Shown: positions 44,831-55,073 of the stretch, in pieces
Numbering within the stretch: the stretch's first letter is position 1
How the letters are laid out: each line of letters begins with the position of its first letter
Assembly (NCBI RefSeq): GCF_016864575.1
Contig: NZ_CP044125.1
Span: 2,134,501 to 2,198,500 of the forward strand
DNA length: 64,000 nt
Source: Rhizobium sp. BG4
GTDB lineage: Bacteria; Pseudomonadota; Alphaproteobacteria; Rhizobiales; Rhizobiaceae
Reading direction: 5' to 3'
Translations under genes and position numbers: made by a program
The notes under the pieces: model-generated
Database searches by the model: none
Told to the model about the DNA's origin: nothing
What the model saw: the letters and a program-made list of their open reading frames with translations, nothing else

Positions 44831-47533
44831 TCACTGAATATCGAGCAGCCGCTCCAGATAACGCCGCTCCATTTCCTGCGGCGGGTTGTTGCCGAGCTTC
44901 TCGCGGATGGCATCGAGAATCTCGCGGGCGCGCTGGACGTCGATCTCGTCGGGTACCTTGACGGTGTCGCCGAAATCGGGGCCGTCGGCTCGGCGCGGAC
45001 GACCGAGCGGATCGCGGCCGTTCTGGTCACCCTGGCCAACCTGGCCGTTCGGTCCCTGTTGACCCTGCTGGCCCTGTTGCGCCTGCATCATCTGGCTCAT
45101 CATGTCGCGGGCGCCCTGGCGCAGCGCTTCCAGCGCGCGGCCCTGGCCCTGGACGGCGGTATCGCCGCGGCCCTGGCCGAGTTCGCGTCCGGCGCCTTCC
45201 ATCTCGCGCTGCGCCTGGCCGAAGCCCGGGCCGGGCTTCATGCCCATGTCGCCGAGACCCTTCTGCAGCTCGCCGAGCTGCTTGCCGAGTGCGTCCTGCT
45301 GCTCGCGCAGCTTTTTCAGCGCGTCACGCAGCTGCTGCTCGGTCATCTCATTCGACTGCTGGTCGCCCTGCTGACCGTTCTGGCCCTGCTGTTGCTGCTG
45401 GCCCTGATCCTGCTGCTCGCCGTCCTGGCCGGGCATCATGTTGTCCAGCAGCGGATCGTTCATGCCCATGTCTGGGTCGCCGCGCTGCATGCGGTCGCGC
45501 AGCTGCTGATCGAGCTTGAAGGTCTGTTCCATCAGCTGCTGCTGATCGCGCAGGATCTTGCCGAGCTTGTCCATCTGCTGGCGCATCTGGCTGTTGTCGC
45601 CCTGCTGCTGCTGGCCCTGCTGCGGCCTGCCTGCCTGCAGGTTATTCATCATCCGCTGCAGTTCGGACAGCATCTGCTGGGCCGCATCGCGGTTGCCGGA
45701 GCGGGCAAGGTTTTCGATCTGGTCCATCATGCGCTCCAGATCCTGCTGCCGCAGCATCTGCGCATTCTGGTTGGGCTGCGTCATCGGCGCATTCTGCATG
45801 CGCTGAGCGAGCTCCTTCATGTAGTCGTTCATCGCCTTGCGAAGCTCGTCCATCAGCTTCTTGATCTCGGCGTCGGGCGCATTGCGCTGCAAGGCGTCGG
45901 CGAGGTTCTGCTGGGCGTTGCGCAGGTTACGCTCCGCCTGCGAAAGGTCGCCATCCTCGATGCCGAGGGCGATGTCCCAGAGATAGTCGGCGGTGTCCTT
46001 CAGCTGTTCGTCGGTCCTGGCGAGCTTCATACGCGCCAATGCGGATTCGATCAGCAGGTAATTGGTGAGCTTCGGGATCGTCTCTTCGGGGCGGATCGTC
46101 AGCGCCTCGTTCAGCGCGATCGCCTCGGGCATCTTGCGGGTATCGAGCGCGAAGACCTGGCGCTCCTCGGCAACAGCTGCGGCCAGCGGCTCGTTGAACG
46201 GACGGGCAGGCAACGTCATTTCGTGCGGCGGGCTGCGGCCGATCTGGCCGGCGCCATCCTTGGCAACGAGCGTAACGCGGACTCGCTTGCCGGCGAGCGG
46301 ATGCTCGGTCAGGTTCTTGCTGCTGACGCCCTTTGCGTCGCGCGCATTACGGCGCGGAATCTCAAGGCGGAAATCGGGAAGCGGGTAGAGCGGCTTGGCT
46401 GACGGATCGGTCTCGACCGGCAGGATTTCGGCATGGGCTTCCTGGATGCCGTAATCGTCCTTGGCGGTGAACTTGATCTCCAGCGCGCCGTTGACGGTTG
46501 CCTTCGGGATGCCGTCGAAGGCGATCTCGGGTGCCTTGTCGGGGATGACGTTGAAGGTCCAGTTTCGGCCATTCACCTGCAGCGCGCCGTTTTCCTCAAG
46601 CTTCATCAGGTGCGTCTGCGCTGCGGGAACGGGTGTTTCGCCGGCTGCCATCTGCTGTGGCTGCGGCTGTTGGGGTTGCTGCGGCGCGCCAAGCGGCTGC
46701 TGGCTTGCCTGCTTTTCAGCGGCAATCTCTTTCGCCTCGCCGTTCTCCTTTTTGAAGACGACCTTCTCGTCGGCCTGGCCGCCGCTGACGCGCACCGTCA
46801 GGTTGGAGAATTGCGGGACGTTGATGGGCGCCTGTTCGGTGCCTGTTGCCGTGAGGTAGACGGGCGCACGGCCGGTATAGGAGGGTGGCGTGACCCAAGC
46901 GTCGATGCGCACGGCCGGATTGCTTTCCCCCTGCTCGACCGGTGGCTGGAAGGCGTCGGCGATCGAGCCGCCATTGGTCGACAGCGAATAGCCGAAGCCC
47001 ATGACGACGAGCAGCGCCGGAATGGCGCGAAGGGCAAAGCGGTCGTGTTTGGCGATATCGGGGCGGGGGAAACCGGCATCGAGTGCCGCGATCTTCTCGG
47101 CCATGCGCGTCTGGTGTTCGCGCCAAAGGGCACGGGCGAAGGGTGTGTCGAAGGCCGGTTCGTCTTCCTGCACGGTGACCGGCTGGTGCGGCAGGCCGTT
47201 GCGCTCTTCGAGAAGGCGGTCGGCTTCCGCCGTACCCGGCCAGCGCAGGCGGCGGAACGGGATTAGTGCGGCAATCAGCGCTCCGGCGAAGGCGATCAGC
47301 AGCAGAATGCGCGCGATATCGGGGACGCTGCGGAAAAGGCCGAACCAGGAGGCGGCCAGATAAAGCGCGATGACCGAAAGAACCGGCACCAGCGGCGGCA
47401 AGATTTGCTCGGAAAGGAGGACGACACGCGCGAAGAGCCGCTTTACCGCAACCAGCCTCGCAAGAGATGGCCTGATGGCAAATGCACCATGTCCCTGCCT
47501 GCCTGGGCTCTTCTTCAATCCGGTCTCCGCCAT
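44831..47533 (-). CDS. TIGR02302/DUF4175 large membrane protein with Gln-rich C-terminus
   Basis: A 900-residue protein. Two N-terminal membrane segments (near residues 45-65 and 75-95) and a third near 175 precede a long periplasmic region with DYGIQEAHAEILPVETD. The C-terminal third (about 600-850) is strongly Gln/Met-rich and repetitive (QQQQGDNSQMRQQ, GQQGQQGPNGQ) before LDAIREKLGNNPPQEMERRYLERLL. The family is widespread in Rhizobiales, usually downstream of lysA; role unknown. It is the last long gene of the argH-lptM-lysA unit. Confidence 0.85.
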   Translation of the reverse strand: MAETGLKKSPGRQGHGAFAIRPSLARLVAVKRLFARVVLLSEQILPPLVPVLSVIALYLAASWFGLFRSVPDIARILLLIAFAGALIAALIPFRRLRWPGTAEADRLLEERNGLPHQPVTVQEDEPAFDTPFARALWREHQTRMAEKIAALDAGFPRPDIAKHDRFALRAIPALLVVMGFGYSLSTNGGSIADAFQPPVEQGESNPAVRIDAWVTPPSYTGRAPVYLTATGTEQAPINVPQFSNLTVRVSGGQADEKVVFKKENGEAKEIAAEKQASQQPLGAPQQPQQPQPQQMAAGETPVPAAQTHLMKLEENGALQVNGRNWTFNVIPDKAPEIAFDGIPKATVNGALEIKFTAKDDYGIQEAHAEILPVETDPSAKPLYPLPDFRLEIPRRNARDAKGVSSKNLTEHPLAGKRVRVTLVAKDGAGQIGRSPPHEMTLPARPFNEPLAAAVAEERQVFALDTRKMPEAIALNEALTIRPEETIPKLTNYLLIESALARMKLARTDEQLKDTADYLWDIALGIEDGDLSQAERNLRNAQQNLADALQRNAPDAEIKKLMDELRKAMNDYMKELAQRMQNAPMTQPNQNAQMLRQQDLERMMDQIENLARSGNRDAAQQMLSELQRMMNNLQAGRPQQGQQQQGDNSQMRQQMDKLGKILRDQQQLMEQTFKLDQQLRDRMQRGDPDMGMNDPLLDNMMPGQDGEQQDQGQQQQQGQNGQQGDQQSNEMTEQQLRDALKKLREQQDALGKQLGELQKGLGDMGMKPGPGFGQAQREMEGAGRELGQGRGDTAVQGQGRALEALRQGARDMMSQMMQAQQGQQGQQGPNGQVGQGDQNGRDPLGRPRRADGPDFGDTVKVPDEIDVQRAREILDAIREKLGNNPPQEMERRYLERLLDIQ

Positions 47534-47682
47534 GGCGTGTTAGAGTAACAGTGGGCGCTTCCGGCGATTGCTCAGCAATTCGCTCGCATGCTGAAAGGAT
47601 AACACTCTTTGTGGCGAAGGCGAGGGCGACCGGCTGCTAATGCCGGTTTTTCACGCCCAGTCGCCAAAAAGTGATGCTTCCG

Positions 47683-48951
47683 TCAGTCGAGCCAAGCCGG
47701 GACGGAATCGAGGCCGATCAGCTCCTCGTAGGTCCGTCGCGGCCGGATGACATGGAACTCGGAGCCCTTGACGAGGACTTCGGGCACCAGCAGGCGACTG
47801 TTATAGGTGCCCGCCTGGACCGCGCCATAGGCGCCGCCGGACATCACGGCGAAGAGGTCGCCGGGCTTCGGCATCGCCATTTCGCGGTCGAGCGCCAGGT
47901 AGTCGCCGGTCTCGCAGACCGGGCCGACGATATCGGCCTTGATGCGCGGAGCGTTGGCGGCCGAAATCACCACAGGCTTGATCTCGTGATAGGCTTCGTA
48001 AAGCGTCGGGCGGATCAGATCGTTCATCGCGCCATCGACGATGACGAAGGTCTTCTCGCCGCCATCCTTCACATAGAGGACTTCGGTCACCAGGATACCG
48101 GCATTGCCGACGATGAGGCGGCCGGGCTCGGTCACGATCTTGCAGTTGAGGCTGCGCAGCTGGTTCTTGACGATCGCCGCATAGGCGTCGGGCAGCGGCG
48201 GCGGGTTGTTGTCGTCCTTGTAGGGGATGCCGAGGCCGCCGCCGATATCGACGTGATGGATGTCGTGGCCATCGCCGCGCAGCGTATCGACGAGATCGCG
48301 CAACAGCTTGAAGGCGTCGTCGAAGGGCTGCAGCTCGGTGATCTGGCTGCCGATATGCATATCGATGCCGGTAACCTCGATGCCCGGCAGGGTGGCGGCG
48401 CGCGCATAGACGGCGCGGGCGCGTTCCCAGGAAATGCCGAACTTGTTTTCCTTCTTGCCGGTCGAGATCTTCGAATGCGTCTTGGCATCGACATCAGGAT
48501 TGATGCGGAAAGAAACGGGAGCCTTCTTGCCTGCCTTGACGGCGCGCTGGTTGAGGATCTCGAGTTCCGGTTCGGACTCGACGTTGAAGCAGTAGATGCC
48601 GGCTTCGAGCGCGAAATCCATCTCGTGCGGCGTCTTGCCGACGCCGGAGAACATGATGCGGTTTGCCGGGATGCCGGTGGCGAGCGCGCGGCGCAGCTCG
48701 CCTTCGGAAACGACGTCGATACCGGCGCCGAGCTTGCCGAGGGTCTTCAGCACCGCCTGGTTCGAGTTCGCCTTCATGGCGTAGCAGACCATGGAGTCGA
48801 CATCGTTGAAGGCTTCGGCGAAGACGCGGTAGTGGCGCTCCAGCGTCGCGGTGGAATAGCAGTAGAAGGGGGTGCCAACGGCCTTGGCGATGTCGGGAAC
48901 GGGAACGTTCTCGGCGTAGAGGATGCCGTCGCGGTACTCGAAATGGTTCAC
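47683..48951 (-). CDS. lysA: Diaminopimelate decarboxylase
   Basis: A 422-residue PLP-dependent fold-type III decarboxylase that forms L-lysine from meso-diaminopimelate. VCYAMKANSNQAVLK carries the PLP lysine, DIGGGLGIPY binds phosphate, and GPVCETGDYLA holds the active-site Cys from the partner subunit. YGAVQAGTYN is near the end. Full length. It lies between lptM and the DUF4175 gene in one transcript. Confidence 0.96.
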   Translation of the reverse strand: MNHFEYRDGILYAENVPVPDIAKAVGTPFYCYSTATLERHYRVFAEAFNDVDSMVCYAMKANSNQAVLKTLGKLGAGIDVVSEGELRRALATGIPANRIMFSGVGKTPHEMDFALEAGIYCFNVESEPELEILNQRAVKAGKKAPVSFRINPDVDAKTHSKISTGKKENKFGISWERARAVYARAATLPGIEVTGIDMHIGSQITELQPFDDAFKLLRDLVDTLRGDGHDIHHVDIGGGLGIPYKDDNNPPPLPDAYAAIVKNQLRSLNCKIVTEPGRLIVGNAGILVTEVLYVKDGGEKTFVIVDGAMNDLIRPTLYEAYHEIKPVVISAANAPRIKADIVGPVCETGDYLALDREMAMPKPGDLFAVMSGGAYGAVQAGTYNSRLLVPEVLVKGSEFHVIRPRRTYEELIGLDSVPAWLD

Positions 48952-48963
48952 GGCTTTAGCCTA

Positions 48964-49158
48964 TCAGAGCAGGGGATCGAGAAGGAAAGGCTTGTCTGCG
49001 ACACCCGGCTGTTTCGTCGGCTTGGAGGAATCGCCACCCTTCGTTGCCATCGCGCTCGGCGGATCGAGATCACCTTTGCGACCGCATCCGGCAACGGCAA
49101 GGCCGATGACGGCGAAAACGACCGTCAGGCGGATGAGGTGCGGCAAGCTGGTCTGCAT
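48964..49158 (-). CDS. lptM: LptM-like small lipoprotein
   Basis: A 64-residue lipoprotein with signal and lipobox LAVAGCGRKGDLDPP; the GRKGDL segment right after the acylated Cys is the LptM hallmark. LptM assists oxidative maturation of the LptDE complex that exports lipopolysaccharide. The gene lies between argH and lysA, the usual rhizobial position, with 12 nt to lysA. Confidence 0.85.
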   Translation of the reverse strand: MQTSLPHLIRLTVVFAVIGLAVAGCGRKGDLDPPSAMATKGGDSSKPTKQPGVADKPFLLDPLL

Positions 49159-49254
49159 GGGATTCCTCTTGGAGCGGCGCTGTTGGACACCTTCATAGCG
49201 AAGTTTATCCAGCTTGTGCACCCTGATTGTTGCGCTGATAGCGGCGGCCGGAAC

Positions 49255-50658
49255 TCAGTTGCGGCCGCGCCAGTAGGCGATCTGCTTGCGCACTTCCGAG
49301 GGCGCCGTGCCGCCGAAGCTCTTGCGGCTGGCCACCGATGCTTCCACCGTCAGGACGCTGTAGACGGCGTCGGTGATGGCGGAGTTGATCGCCTGCAGGT
49401 CGGCGAGCGGAAGCTCCGCCAGATCGCAGCCCTTGCTTTCGGCAAGCGCGACAGCGCGGCCGGTAACGTGGTGGGCGTCGCGGAAGGGAAGGCCGGCTTC
49501 GCGCACCAGCCAGTCGGCCAGATCGGTGGCGGTCGAGTAACCGGAACCGGCCGCCGCCTTCATGCGCGCGGTGTTGATGGTCATGTCGCGGACCATGCCG
49601 GTCATCGCGGCAATTGCCAGTTCCAGGCTTTCGGCGGCGTCGAAGACCTGTTCCTTGTCTTCCTGCATGTCCTTCGAATAAGCGAGCGGCAGGCCCTTCA
49701 TGATCGTCAGCAGCGCGACCAGCGAGCCGTTGATGCGGCCGGTCTTGGCGCGCACGAGCTCGGCAGCGTCAGGGTTCTTCTTCTGCGGCATGATCGAGGA
49801 GCCGGTCGAGAAGGCGTCGGACAGGCGCACGAAGCCGAACTGCGGCGTCGACCAGATGACGATTTCTTCGGCAAGGCGCGACAGGTGCATGCCGCAGATC
49901 GCGGCGATCGACAGGAATTCGATGGCGAAGTCACGGTCGGAGACGGTGTCGATCGAGTTGCGGGTCGGCTCGCGGAAGCCGAGGGCCTTCGCGGTCATGT
50001 GGCGGTCGATCGGGTAGCCCGTGCCAGCAAGGGCAGCAGCACCGATCGGGCTTTCGTCGAGATGCTCGATGGCGTGGCGCACGCGCGAACGGTCGCGGCC
50101 GAACATTTCGACATAGGCCATGCAATGATGGCCGAAGGTGACGGGCTGAGCGGTCTGCAGATGGGTAAAGCCCGGCATGACGCTTTCGGCGTGCTCTTCG
50201 GCGCGGTCGAGGAAGGCGGCGATCAGGCTCGTCAGCATCGCCTCGGTCTTCTGCAGCTCTTCCTTCACCCAGAGGCGGAAGTCGAGCGCCACCTGGTCGT
50301 TGCGCGAGCGAGCGGTGTGCAGGCGGCCGGCAGCGGGGCCGATCAGCGTTGCGAGGCGCGCCTCGACATTCATGTGAATGTCTTCGAGCTGACGCGAAAA
50401 TTCGAAATTGCCGCTTTCGATTTCTGACAGGATCGTGTTTAGCCCGTGAACGATCTTGTCCTTATCGTCGCCGGAAATGATGCCCTGATGGGCAAGCATC
50501 GTCGCGTGGGCGATCGACCCGCGGATATCCTGAGCGAATAGCTTCTTGTCGAAACCGATCGAGGCATTTATCTCCTCCATGATCGCATCGGGGCCAGAAG
50601 CGAAACGCCCGCCCCACATCTGGTTGGAGGATTTGGTGTCCGTGTTGCCGTCGGCCAT
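49255..50658 (-). CDS. argH: Argininosuccinate lyase
   Basis: A 467-residue fumarase/aspartase-superfamily enzyme that splits argininosuccinate into arginine and fumarate. The family signature [12 protein letters not shown] is near residue 285, with [12 protein letters not shown] and [15 protein letters not shown] upstream. ATG 50658 ([10 protein letters not shown]) is chosen over earlier codons that overlap the divergent tlpA start. First gene of argH-lptM-lysA. Confidence 0.96.
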   Translation of the reverse strand: MADGNTDTKSSNQMWGGRFASGPDAIMEEINASIGFDKKLFAQDIRGSIAHATMLAHQGIISGDDKDKIVHGLNTILSEIESGNFEFSRQLEDIHMNVEARLATLIGPAAGRLHTARSRNDQVALDFRLWVKEELQKTEAMLTSLIAAFLDRAEEHAESVMPGFTHLQTAQPVTFGHHCMAYVEMFGRDRSRVRHAIEHLDESPIGAAALAGTGYPIDRHMTAKALGFREPTRNSIDTVSDRDFAIEFLSIAAICGMHLSRLAEEIVIWSTPQFGFVRLSDAFSTGSSIMPQKKNPDAAELVRAKTGRINGSLVALLTIMKGLPLAYSKDMQEDKEQVFDAAESLELAIAAMTGMVRDMTINTARMKAAAGSGYSTATDLADWLVREAGLPFRDAHHVTGRAVALAESKGCDLAELPLADLQAINSAITDAVYSVLTVEASVASRKSFGGTAPSEVRKQIAYWRGRN

Positions 50659-50699
50659 CGAAGCTGCCTGCCTTGAGGATGCATGTCCTGGAGAATGAA

Positions 50700-51362
50700 A
50701 TGACGACAAGAAAGCCGCTTGGGCTGCCATCCCTGAAACTGATCTCGATAGCCGCCGTTGCAGGCATAATTGCCGGTGCGGCAGCGGTTTACATTAAGGA
50801 GACGGGGTCTGGCAATGGCGGCGGCGAAACGGCGTCCGGCCAATGCGCTGCTGCGAAGGATCTGGCGCAGAAGATTACGCCCCTCGCCAAGGGGCAGGTT
50901 GCCGCCATGGTTGCCGCCAACGAGCCGCGCAAGCTGACAACGGTTGCCTTCAACGATGCCGACAACAAGCCGGTGACGCTCGACAGTTTTGCCGGCAAGA
51001 CCGTGCTTCTCAATCTCTGGGCCACATGGTGCGTGCCCTGCCGCGAAGAGATGCCGGCGCTGAATGCGCTGGAGAAGGATATGGGTAGCGACAAGTTCCA
51101 GGTCGTCGCCGTCAATATCGATACGGGCGATGACGAGAAGCCGAAGGCGTTTCTCAGCGAAACCGGCGTCGATTCCCTGAAGCTCTATCGCGACAACACG
51201 ATCGGCGTGTTCAACAATCTGAAGAAGGAAGGCCTGGCCTTCGGGCTGCCGGTCACGCTGCTGCTCGACGACAAGGGATGCCTGATCTCGGCGATGAACG
51301 GTCCGGCTGCCTGGGACAGCGAGGATGCGAAAGCGCTGATCAAGGGCGCGATCGGCCTGTAA
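50700..51362 (+). CDS. tlpA: TlpA-family thiol:disulfide oxidoreductase
   Basis: A 220-residue membrane-anchored thioredoxin. The anchor is [21 protein letters not shown]; the active site WCVPC ([15 protein letters not shown]) is near residue 117. TlpA keeps periplasmic thiols reduced for cytochrome oxidase copper-site and cytochrome c assembly. ATG 50700 has GGAGA in range; an earlier ATG would add nine residues. It shares a 41-nt divergent region with argH. Confidence 0.87.
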   Translation: MTTRKPLGLPSLKLISIAAVAGIIAGAAAVYIKETGSGNGGGETASGQCAAAKDLAQKITPLAKGQVAAMVAANEPRKLTTVAFNDADNKPVTLDSFAGKTVLLNLWATWCVPCREEMPALNALEKDMGSDKFQVVAVNIDTGDDEKPKAFLSETGVDSLKLYRDNTIGVFNNLKKEGLAFGLPVTLLLDDKGCLISAMNGPAAWDSEDAKALIKGAIGL

Positions 51363-51368
51363 GGCCGG

Positions 51369-52250
51369 TCAGCGGGTCGGAACCGGAACCTCGCCGCGGT
51401 AATCGTAGAAGCCGCGGCCGGACTTGCGGCCGAGCCAGCCGGCTTCGACATATTTCACCAGCAGCGGGCAGGGGCGGTATTTCGAATCCGCCAGGCCGTC
51501 ATGCAGGACCTGCATGATCGACAGGCAGGTGTCGAGGCCGATGAAATCGGCAAGCTGCAGCGGGCCCATCGGATGATTGGCGCCGAGCTTCATGGCGGTG
51601 TCGATCGCGTCGACGGTGCCGACGCCTTCGTAAAGCGTATAGATCGCTTCGTTGATCATCGGCAGCAGGATGCGGTTGACGATGAAGGCCGGGAAGTCTT
51701 CGGCGACGGTGACTGTCTTTTCGAGCGAGGCCACGAAGGCCTTGGCGGTCGCAAAAGTCGTCTCGTCGGTGGCGATGCCACGCACCAGCTCCACGAGCTT
51801 CATGACCGGAACAGGGTTCATGAAATGGATGCCCATGAAATGCTCGGGGCGGTCGGTCGCCGATGCAAGGCGGGTGATCGACAGCGACGAGGTGTTGGTA
51901 GCAAGAAGCGCTTCCGGCTTCAGGACAGGACAGACCTGCGCGTAAATCTTGCGCTTGACTGCCTCTTCCTCGGTTGCAGCCTCGATGACGAGATCGGAAG
52001 GGGCGAGGTCGTTGAGATTGGCGGAGCCGGAAATCAGTGCAAGGACCGCCTTGCGCTCCTCGTCGGTCATCTTGCCGCTGGTTACCTGACGAGCCAGGTT
52101 TCCGTTGATGGTTGCCAGGCCCGATTCGATGCGCTCCTGGCTGAGGTCGTAGATATGGACCTTGTAGCCTGCGGCAGCCGAAACATGCGCGATGCCGCAA
52201 CCCATCTGGCCCGCACCGACAATACCGATCGTCTTCAACACCGCGCTCAT
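51369..52250 (-). CDS. 3-hydroxybutyryl-CoA dehydrogenase
   Basis: A 293-residue NAD-dependent enzyme of the HbdA/PaaH class. The Rossmann motif GIVGAGQMGCGIAHVSA is near residue 8; HFMNPVPVMKLVELV holds the catalytic His. FIVNRILLPMINEA and GPLQLADFIGLD belong to the C-terminal dimer domain. Third gene of an etfB-etfA-hbd cluster, consistent with beta-oxidation or hydroxybutyrate metabolism. ATG 52250 is used rather than the Cys-rich upstream extension. Confidence 0.93.
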   Translation of the reverse strand: MSAVLKTIGIVGAGQMGCGIAHVSAAAGYKVHIYDLSQERIESGLATINGNLARQVTSGKMTDEERKAVLALISGSANLNDLAPSDLVIEAATEEEAVKRKIYAQVCPVLKPEALLATNTSSLSITRLASATDRPEHFMGIHFMNPVPVMKLVELVRGIATDETTFATAKAFVASLEKTVTVAEDFPAFIVNRILLPMINEAIYTLYEGVGTVDAIDTAMKLGANHPMGPLQLADFIGLDTCLSIMQVLHDGLADSKYRPCPLLVKYVEAGWLGRKSGRGFYDYRGEVPVPTR

Positions 52251-52400
52251 CTCCAAACCCCCGCAGCAGTCACCCCCGAAAGCGCTGCCGTATTTTCTAA
52301 TGAAATTGCCGGGCAAATGGATCGCCCGGCAGCAGTAGTAGCGCCATAAAAGATAATTTTCCAGTCATTCGCAAGTGCGAAAAACCGGCAACCTGCCCGC

Positions 52401-53330
52401 TCAGAGAGCTTTCTGCAGCTCTGGCAGGATGTCGAAGAGATCGCCGACGAGGCCGTAGTCGGCGACCTGGAAGATCGGGGCTTCCTCGTCCTTGTTGATG
52501 GCGACGATGACCTTCGAATCCTTCATGCCGGCGAGATGCTGGATCGCACCCGAGATGCCGCAGGCGATGTAGAGCTGCGGAGCGACGACCTTGCCGGTCT
52601 GTCCGACCTGCCAGTCGTTCGGGGCGTAGCCTGCGTCGACGGCAGCGCGCGAGGCGCCGACGGCGGCACCGAGCTTGTCGGCAACCGGCAGGATGACTTC
52701 CTGGAACTTCTCGGCAGAACCGAGCGCGCGGCCGCCTGAGATGATGATCTTGGCGGAGGTCAGTTCCGGACGGTCGGAGGCCGAGAGTGCGTCCTTGACG
52801 AAGGTCGACAGACCCGGATCGGAAACGGCCGGGATGGCATCGACCGAAGCCGAGCCGCCTTCTGCCGCAGCAGCGAAGGAAGCGGTGCGCACCGTGATGA
52901 CCTTCTTGGCGTCGGTTGCCTGAACCGTCTGGATCGCGTTGCCGGCATAGATCGGGCGCTTGAAGGTGTCGGCGGAGACGACTTCGATGATCTCGGAGAT
53001 CTGCGCGACATCGAGCAGGGCGGCAACGCGCGGCAGCACGTTCTTGCCGGTCGAGGTCGCAGCCGCGATGATCGTGTCGTAGCTGCCGGCCAGCGAGACG
53101 ATCAGGTCGGAGAGCGGCTCGGCCAGATTGTTGGCGAGCTCGTCGCTTTCGGCGAGCAGAACCTTGGAGACGCCTGCGAGCTTGGCAGCCGCATCGGCAG
53201 CAGCCTTGGCGCCCTTGCCGGCGACCAGCACATGGACGTCGCCGCCTATCTTGGAAGCGGCCGTCAGTGCCTTGCCGGTCTGGTCGGAAAGGGTTGCGTT
53301 GTCGTGGTCAGCCAGAAGAAGAATGGCCAT
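52401..53330 (-). CDS. etfA: Electron transfer flavoprotein subunit alpha
   Basis: A 309-residue FAD-binding ETF subunit that carries electrons from acyl-CoA and other dehydrogenases to ETF-ubiquinone oxidoreductase. The FAD-binding C-terminal part has [35 protein letters not shown] and [17 protein letters not shown]. It follows etfB by 23 nt. Confidence 0.96.
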   Translation of the reverse strand: MAILLLADHDNATLSDQTGKALTAASKIGGDVHVLVAGKGAKAAADAAAKLAGVSKVLLAESDELANNLAEPLSDLIVSLAGSYDTIIAAATSTGKNVLPRVAALLDVAQISEIIEVVSADTFKRPIYAGNAIQTVQATDAKKVITVRTASFAAAAEGGSASVDAIPAVSDPGLSTFVKDALSASDRPELTSAKIIISGGRALGSAEKFQEVILPVADKLGAAVGASRAAVDAGYAPNDWQVGQTGKVVAPQLYIACGISGAIQHLAGMKDSKVIVAINKDEEAPIFQVADYGLVGDLFDILPELQKAL

Positions 53331-53353
53331 GGTGGTAAATCCTTTCTCGAACC

Positions 53354-54103
53354 TTAGAGGACGCCAGCTTCGACTTTAAGCTTTTCGACGAGCTCGGCGA
53401 CCGACTTGACCTTGACGCCTGCCTTGCGGCCGGACGGTTCTTCGGTCTTCAGCACCTTGAGGCGCGGCTCGGTGGAGACGCCGAAATCAGCCGGGCTCTT
53501 CTTGTCGAGCGGCTTCTTCTTCGCCTTCATGATGTTCGGCAGCGAGGCATAGCGCGGCTCGTTGAGGCGAAGGTCGGTGGTGACGACAGCCGGGAGCTTG
53601 ACGTCGATCGTCTGCAGGCCGCCATCGACTTCGCGGGTCACGGTTGCTTTGCCGTCACCGATCTCGATCTTCGAGGCGAAGGTTGCCTGGGCTGTGCCGA
53701 GGAGGGCGGCGAGCATCTGGCCGGTCTGGTTCGAGTCGTCATCGATCGCCTGCTTGCCGACGATGATGAGGCCGGGCTGTTCAGCGTCGGCGACGCCCTT
53801 CAGGATCTTGGCAACAGCGAGCGGCTCGACAGCATCGTCGGTCTCGACGAGAACGGCGCGGTCGGCGCCCATGGCGAGCGCGGTGCGCAGCGTTTCCTCG
53901 GCCTTGGCCGGACCGATCGAGACGACGACCACTTCCTCGGCCTTGCCGGCTTCCTTCAGGCGCAGAGCCTCTTCCACCGAGATCTCATCGAACGGGTTCA
54001 TCGACATCTTGACGTTGGCGAGCTCAACACCCGTACCGTCAGGCTTGACGCGGATCTTAACGTTGTAATCAACCACCCGCTTCACTGGGACGAGAATTTT
54101 CAT
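53354..54103 (-). CDS. etfB: Electron transfer flavoprotein subunit beta
   Basis: A 249-residue AMP-binding ETF subunit. [19 protein letters not shown] opens it; [20 protein letters not shown] and [23 protein letters not shown] follow. It leads etfB-etfA-hbd. About 140 nt upstream a palindromic operator overlaps a probable promoter, so the unit is likely under repressor control. Confidence 0.96.
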   Translation of the reverse strand: MKILVPVKRVVDYNVKIRVKPDGTGVELANVKMSMNPFDEISVEEALRLKEAGKAEEVVVVSIGPAKAEETLRTALAMGADRAVLVETDDAVEPLAVAKILKGVADAEQPGLIIVGKQAIDDDSNQTGQMLAALLGTAQATFASKIEIGDGKATVTREVDGGLQTIDVKLPAVVTTDLRLNEPRYASLPNIMKAKKKPLDKKSPADFGVSTEPRLKVLKTEEPSGRKAGVKVKSVAELVEKLKVEAGVL

Positions 54104-54240
54104 GGGGTCCTTCCTTCAACTCTTTCGCCAAGAAAATGCGCGCTTCGGCGCTGCTCCGATTGTCGAATGGCGACATGGATACGCGTTTTTCCTCCAAACA
54201 CAACGCTTGCCAGTCGCAGACAGACAAATTGGAGAAGGGA

Positions 54241-54267
54241 AATATATTACGTTTACGTGAACGTCAA
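54241..54267 (-). promoter_or_regulatory. etfB promoter with overlapping palindromic operator
   Basis: On the reverse strand TTGACG (54267-54262) and TATATT (54246-54241) form a sigma70-like pair with 15-nt spacing. The inverted repeat TTGACGTT / CACGTAAA (54267-54252; half-site TT-G/T-ACGT) covers the -35 box and most of the spacer, so a bound protein would block the polymerase. The shape resembles operators of the LiuR (MerR-family) group controlling acyl-CoA and branched-chain degradation genes; that match is from memory and unverified. Confidence 0.45.
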
Positions 54268-54283
54268 TATTGTGGCTGTGGGC

Positions 54284-55039
54284 TCAGGAGGTGCCATCTT
54301 CGGTCGCCACCGTGCGCCGGATTGCCGGCGTGCTGCGAACGGCGCGGGGCGTGACGATCTCCCGGTCGAAAAGCGGAACGCCGCGCCGCCGGAAGAAGAC
54401 GATGAGGATGGCGCCGGCGATGATGCCGCCGACATGCGCGCCCCAGGAGACATCGCCGTCGCGATTGATGACCAGCATGAAGAACTGCTGGCCGATCCAG
54501 AGCAATAGCGGAATGAAGGCCGGGAGAGGCAGGGGCACGCGGAAGAAGACGAGAACCCAGACCTTCACCCGCGGGTGCAGAACGACATAGGCTGCGACAA
54601 CGCCGGATATGGCGCCGGACGCGCCGATCAGCGGCGCCTGGGACTCCGTTGCCAGCAGGCCGTGGCAAAGCGCGCCGAATGCGGCGCAGGCAAGATAGAA
54701 GACCAGGAAGCGGATGTGTCCCATCGCATCCTCGACATTATCGCCGAAGACCCAGAGGAAGATCATGTTTCCTGCGATATGCCAGAAGCTGCCATGCAGA
54801 AAGGCGTAGCTGATATAGGTCAGCGGCTCGGGGACGAGCTCCAGTTCCGGCGGCAGGATCGCATGGTCGAAGGCGACGGCGGGGATATAGCCGAGCCCGA
54901 CGGTCGCCGCCTTGGCGAGATCGGGTGCTGCAAATCCGGTAAACAGCCATATCGCGACATTGGCGGCAATCAGTCCAAGCGTCACCCACTGAACCTTGAT
55001 GTGCTTCAGCGTGTTGGCATCATGCAACGGAATGAACAT
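54284..55039 (-). CDS. Rhomboid family intramembrane serine protease
   Basis: A 251-residue protein with six membrane helices. The catalytic Ser lies in GASGAISG and the partner His in WGAHVGG; GSFWHIAGNMIFLWVFG is the conserved HxxxN-type region. It cleaves membrane proteins within the bilayer; substrate unknown. ATG 55039 (MFIPLHD) is the start; a longer frame upstream is unlike the family. The adenosyltransferase gene lies 34 nt upstream. Confidence 0.92.
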   Translation of the reverse strand: MFIPLHDANTLKHIKVQWVTLGLIAANVAIWLFTGFAAPDLAKAATVGLGYIPAVAFDHAILPPELELVPEPLTYISYAFLHGSFWHIAGNMIFLWVFGDNVEDAMGHIRFLVFYLACAAFGALCHGLLATESQAPLIGASGAISGVVAAYVVLHPRVKVWVLVFFRVPLPLPAFIPLLLWIGQQFFMLVINRDGDVSWGAHVGGIIAGAILIVFFRRRGVPLFDREIVTPRAVRSTPAIRRTVATEDGTS

Positions 55040-55073
55040 GGAAGGCCGCCCCCGGCTATGTCGATGCCGGACC

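Noticed and set aside
47671-50427. Forward open frame of 918 codons
   Set aside because: Antisense of lysA, lptM and argH; no domain or start signal.
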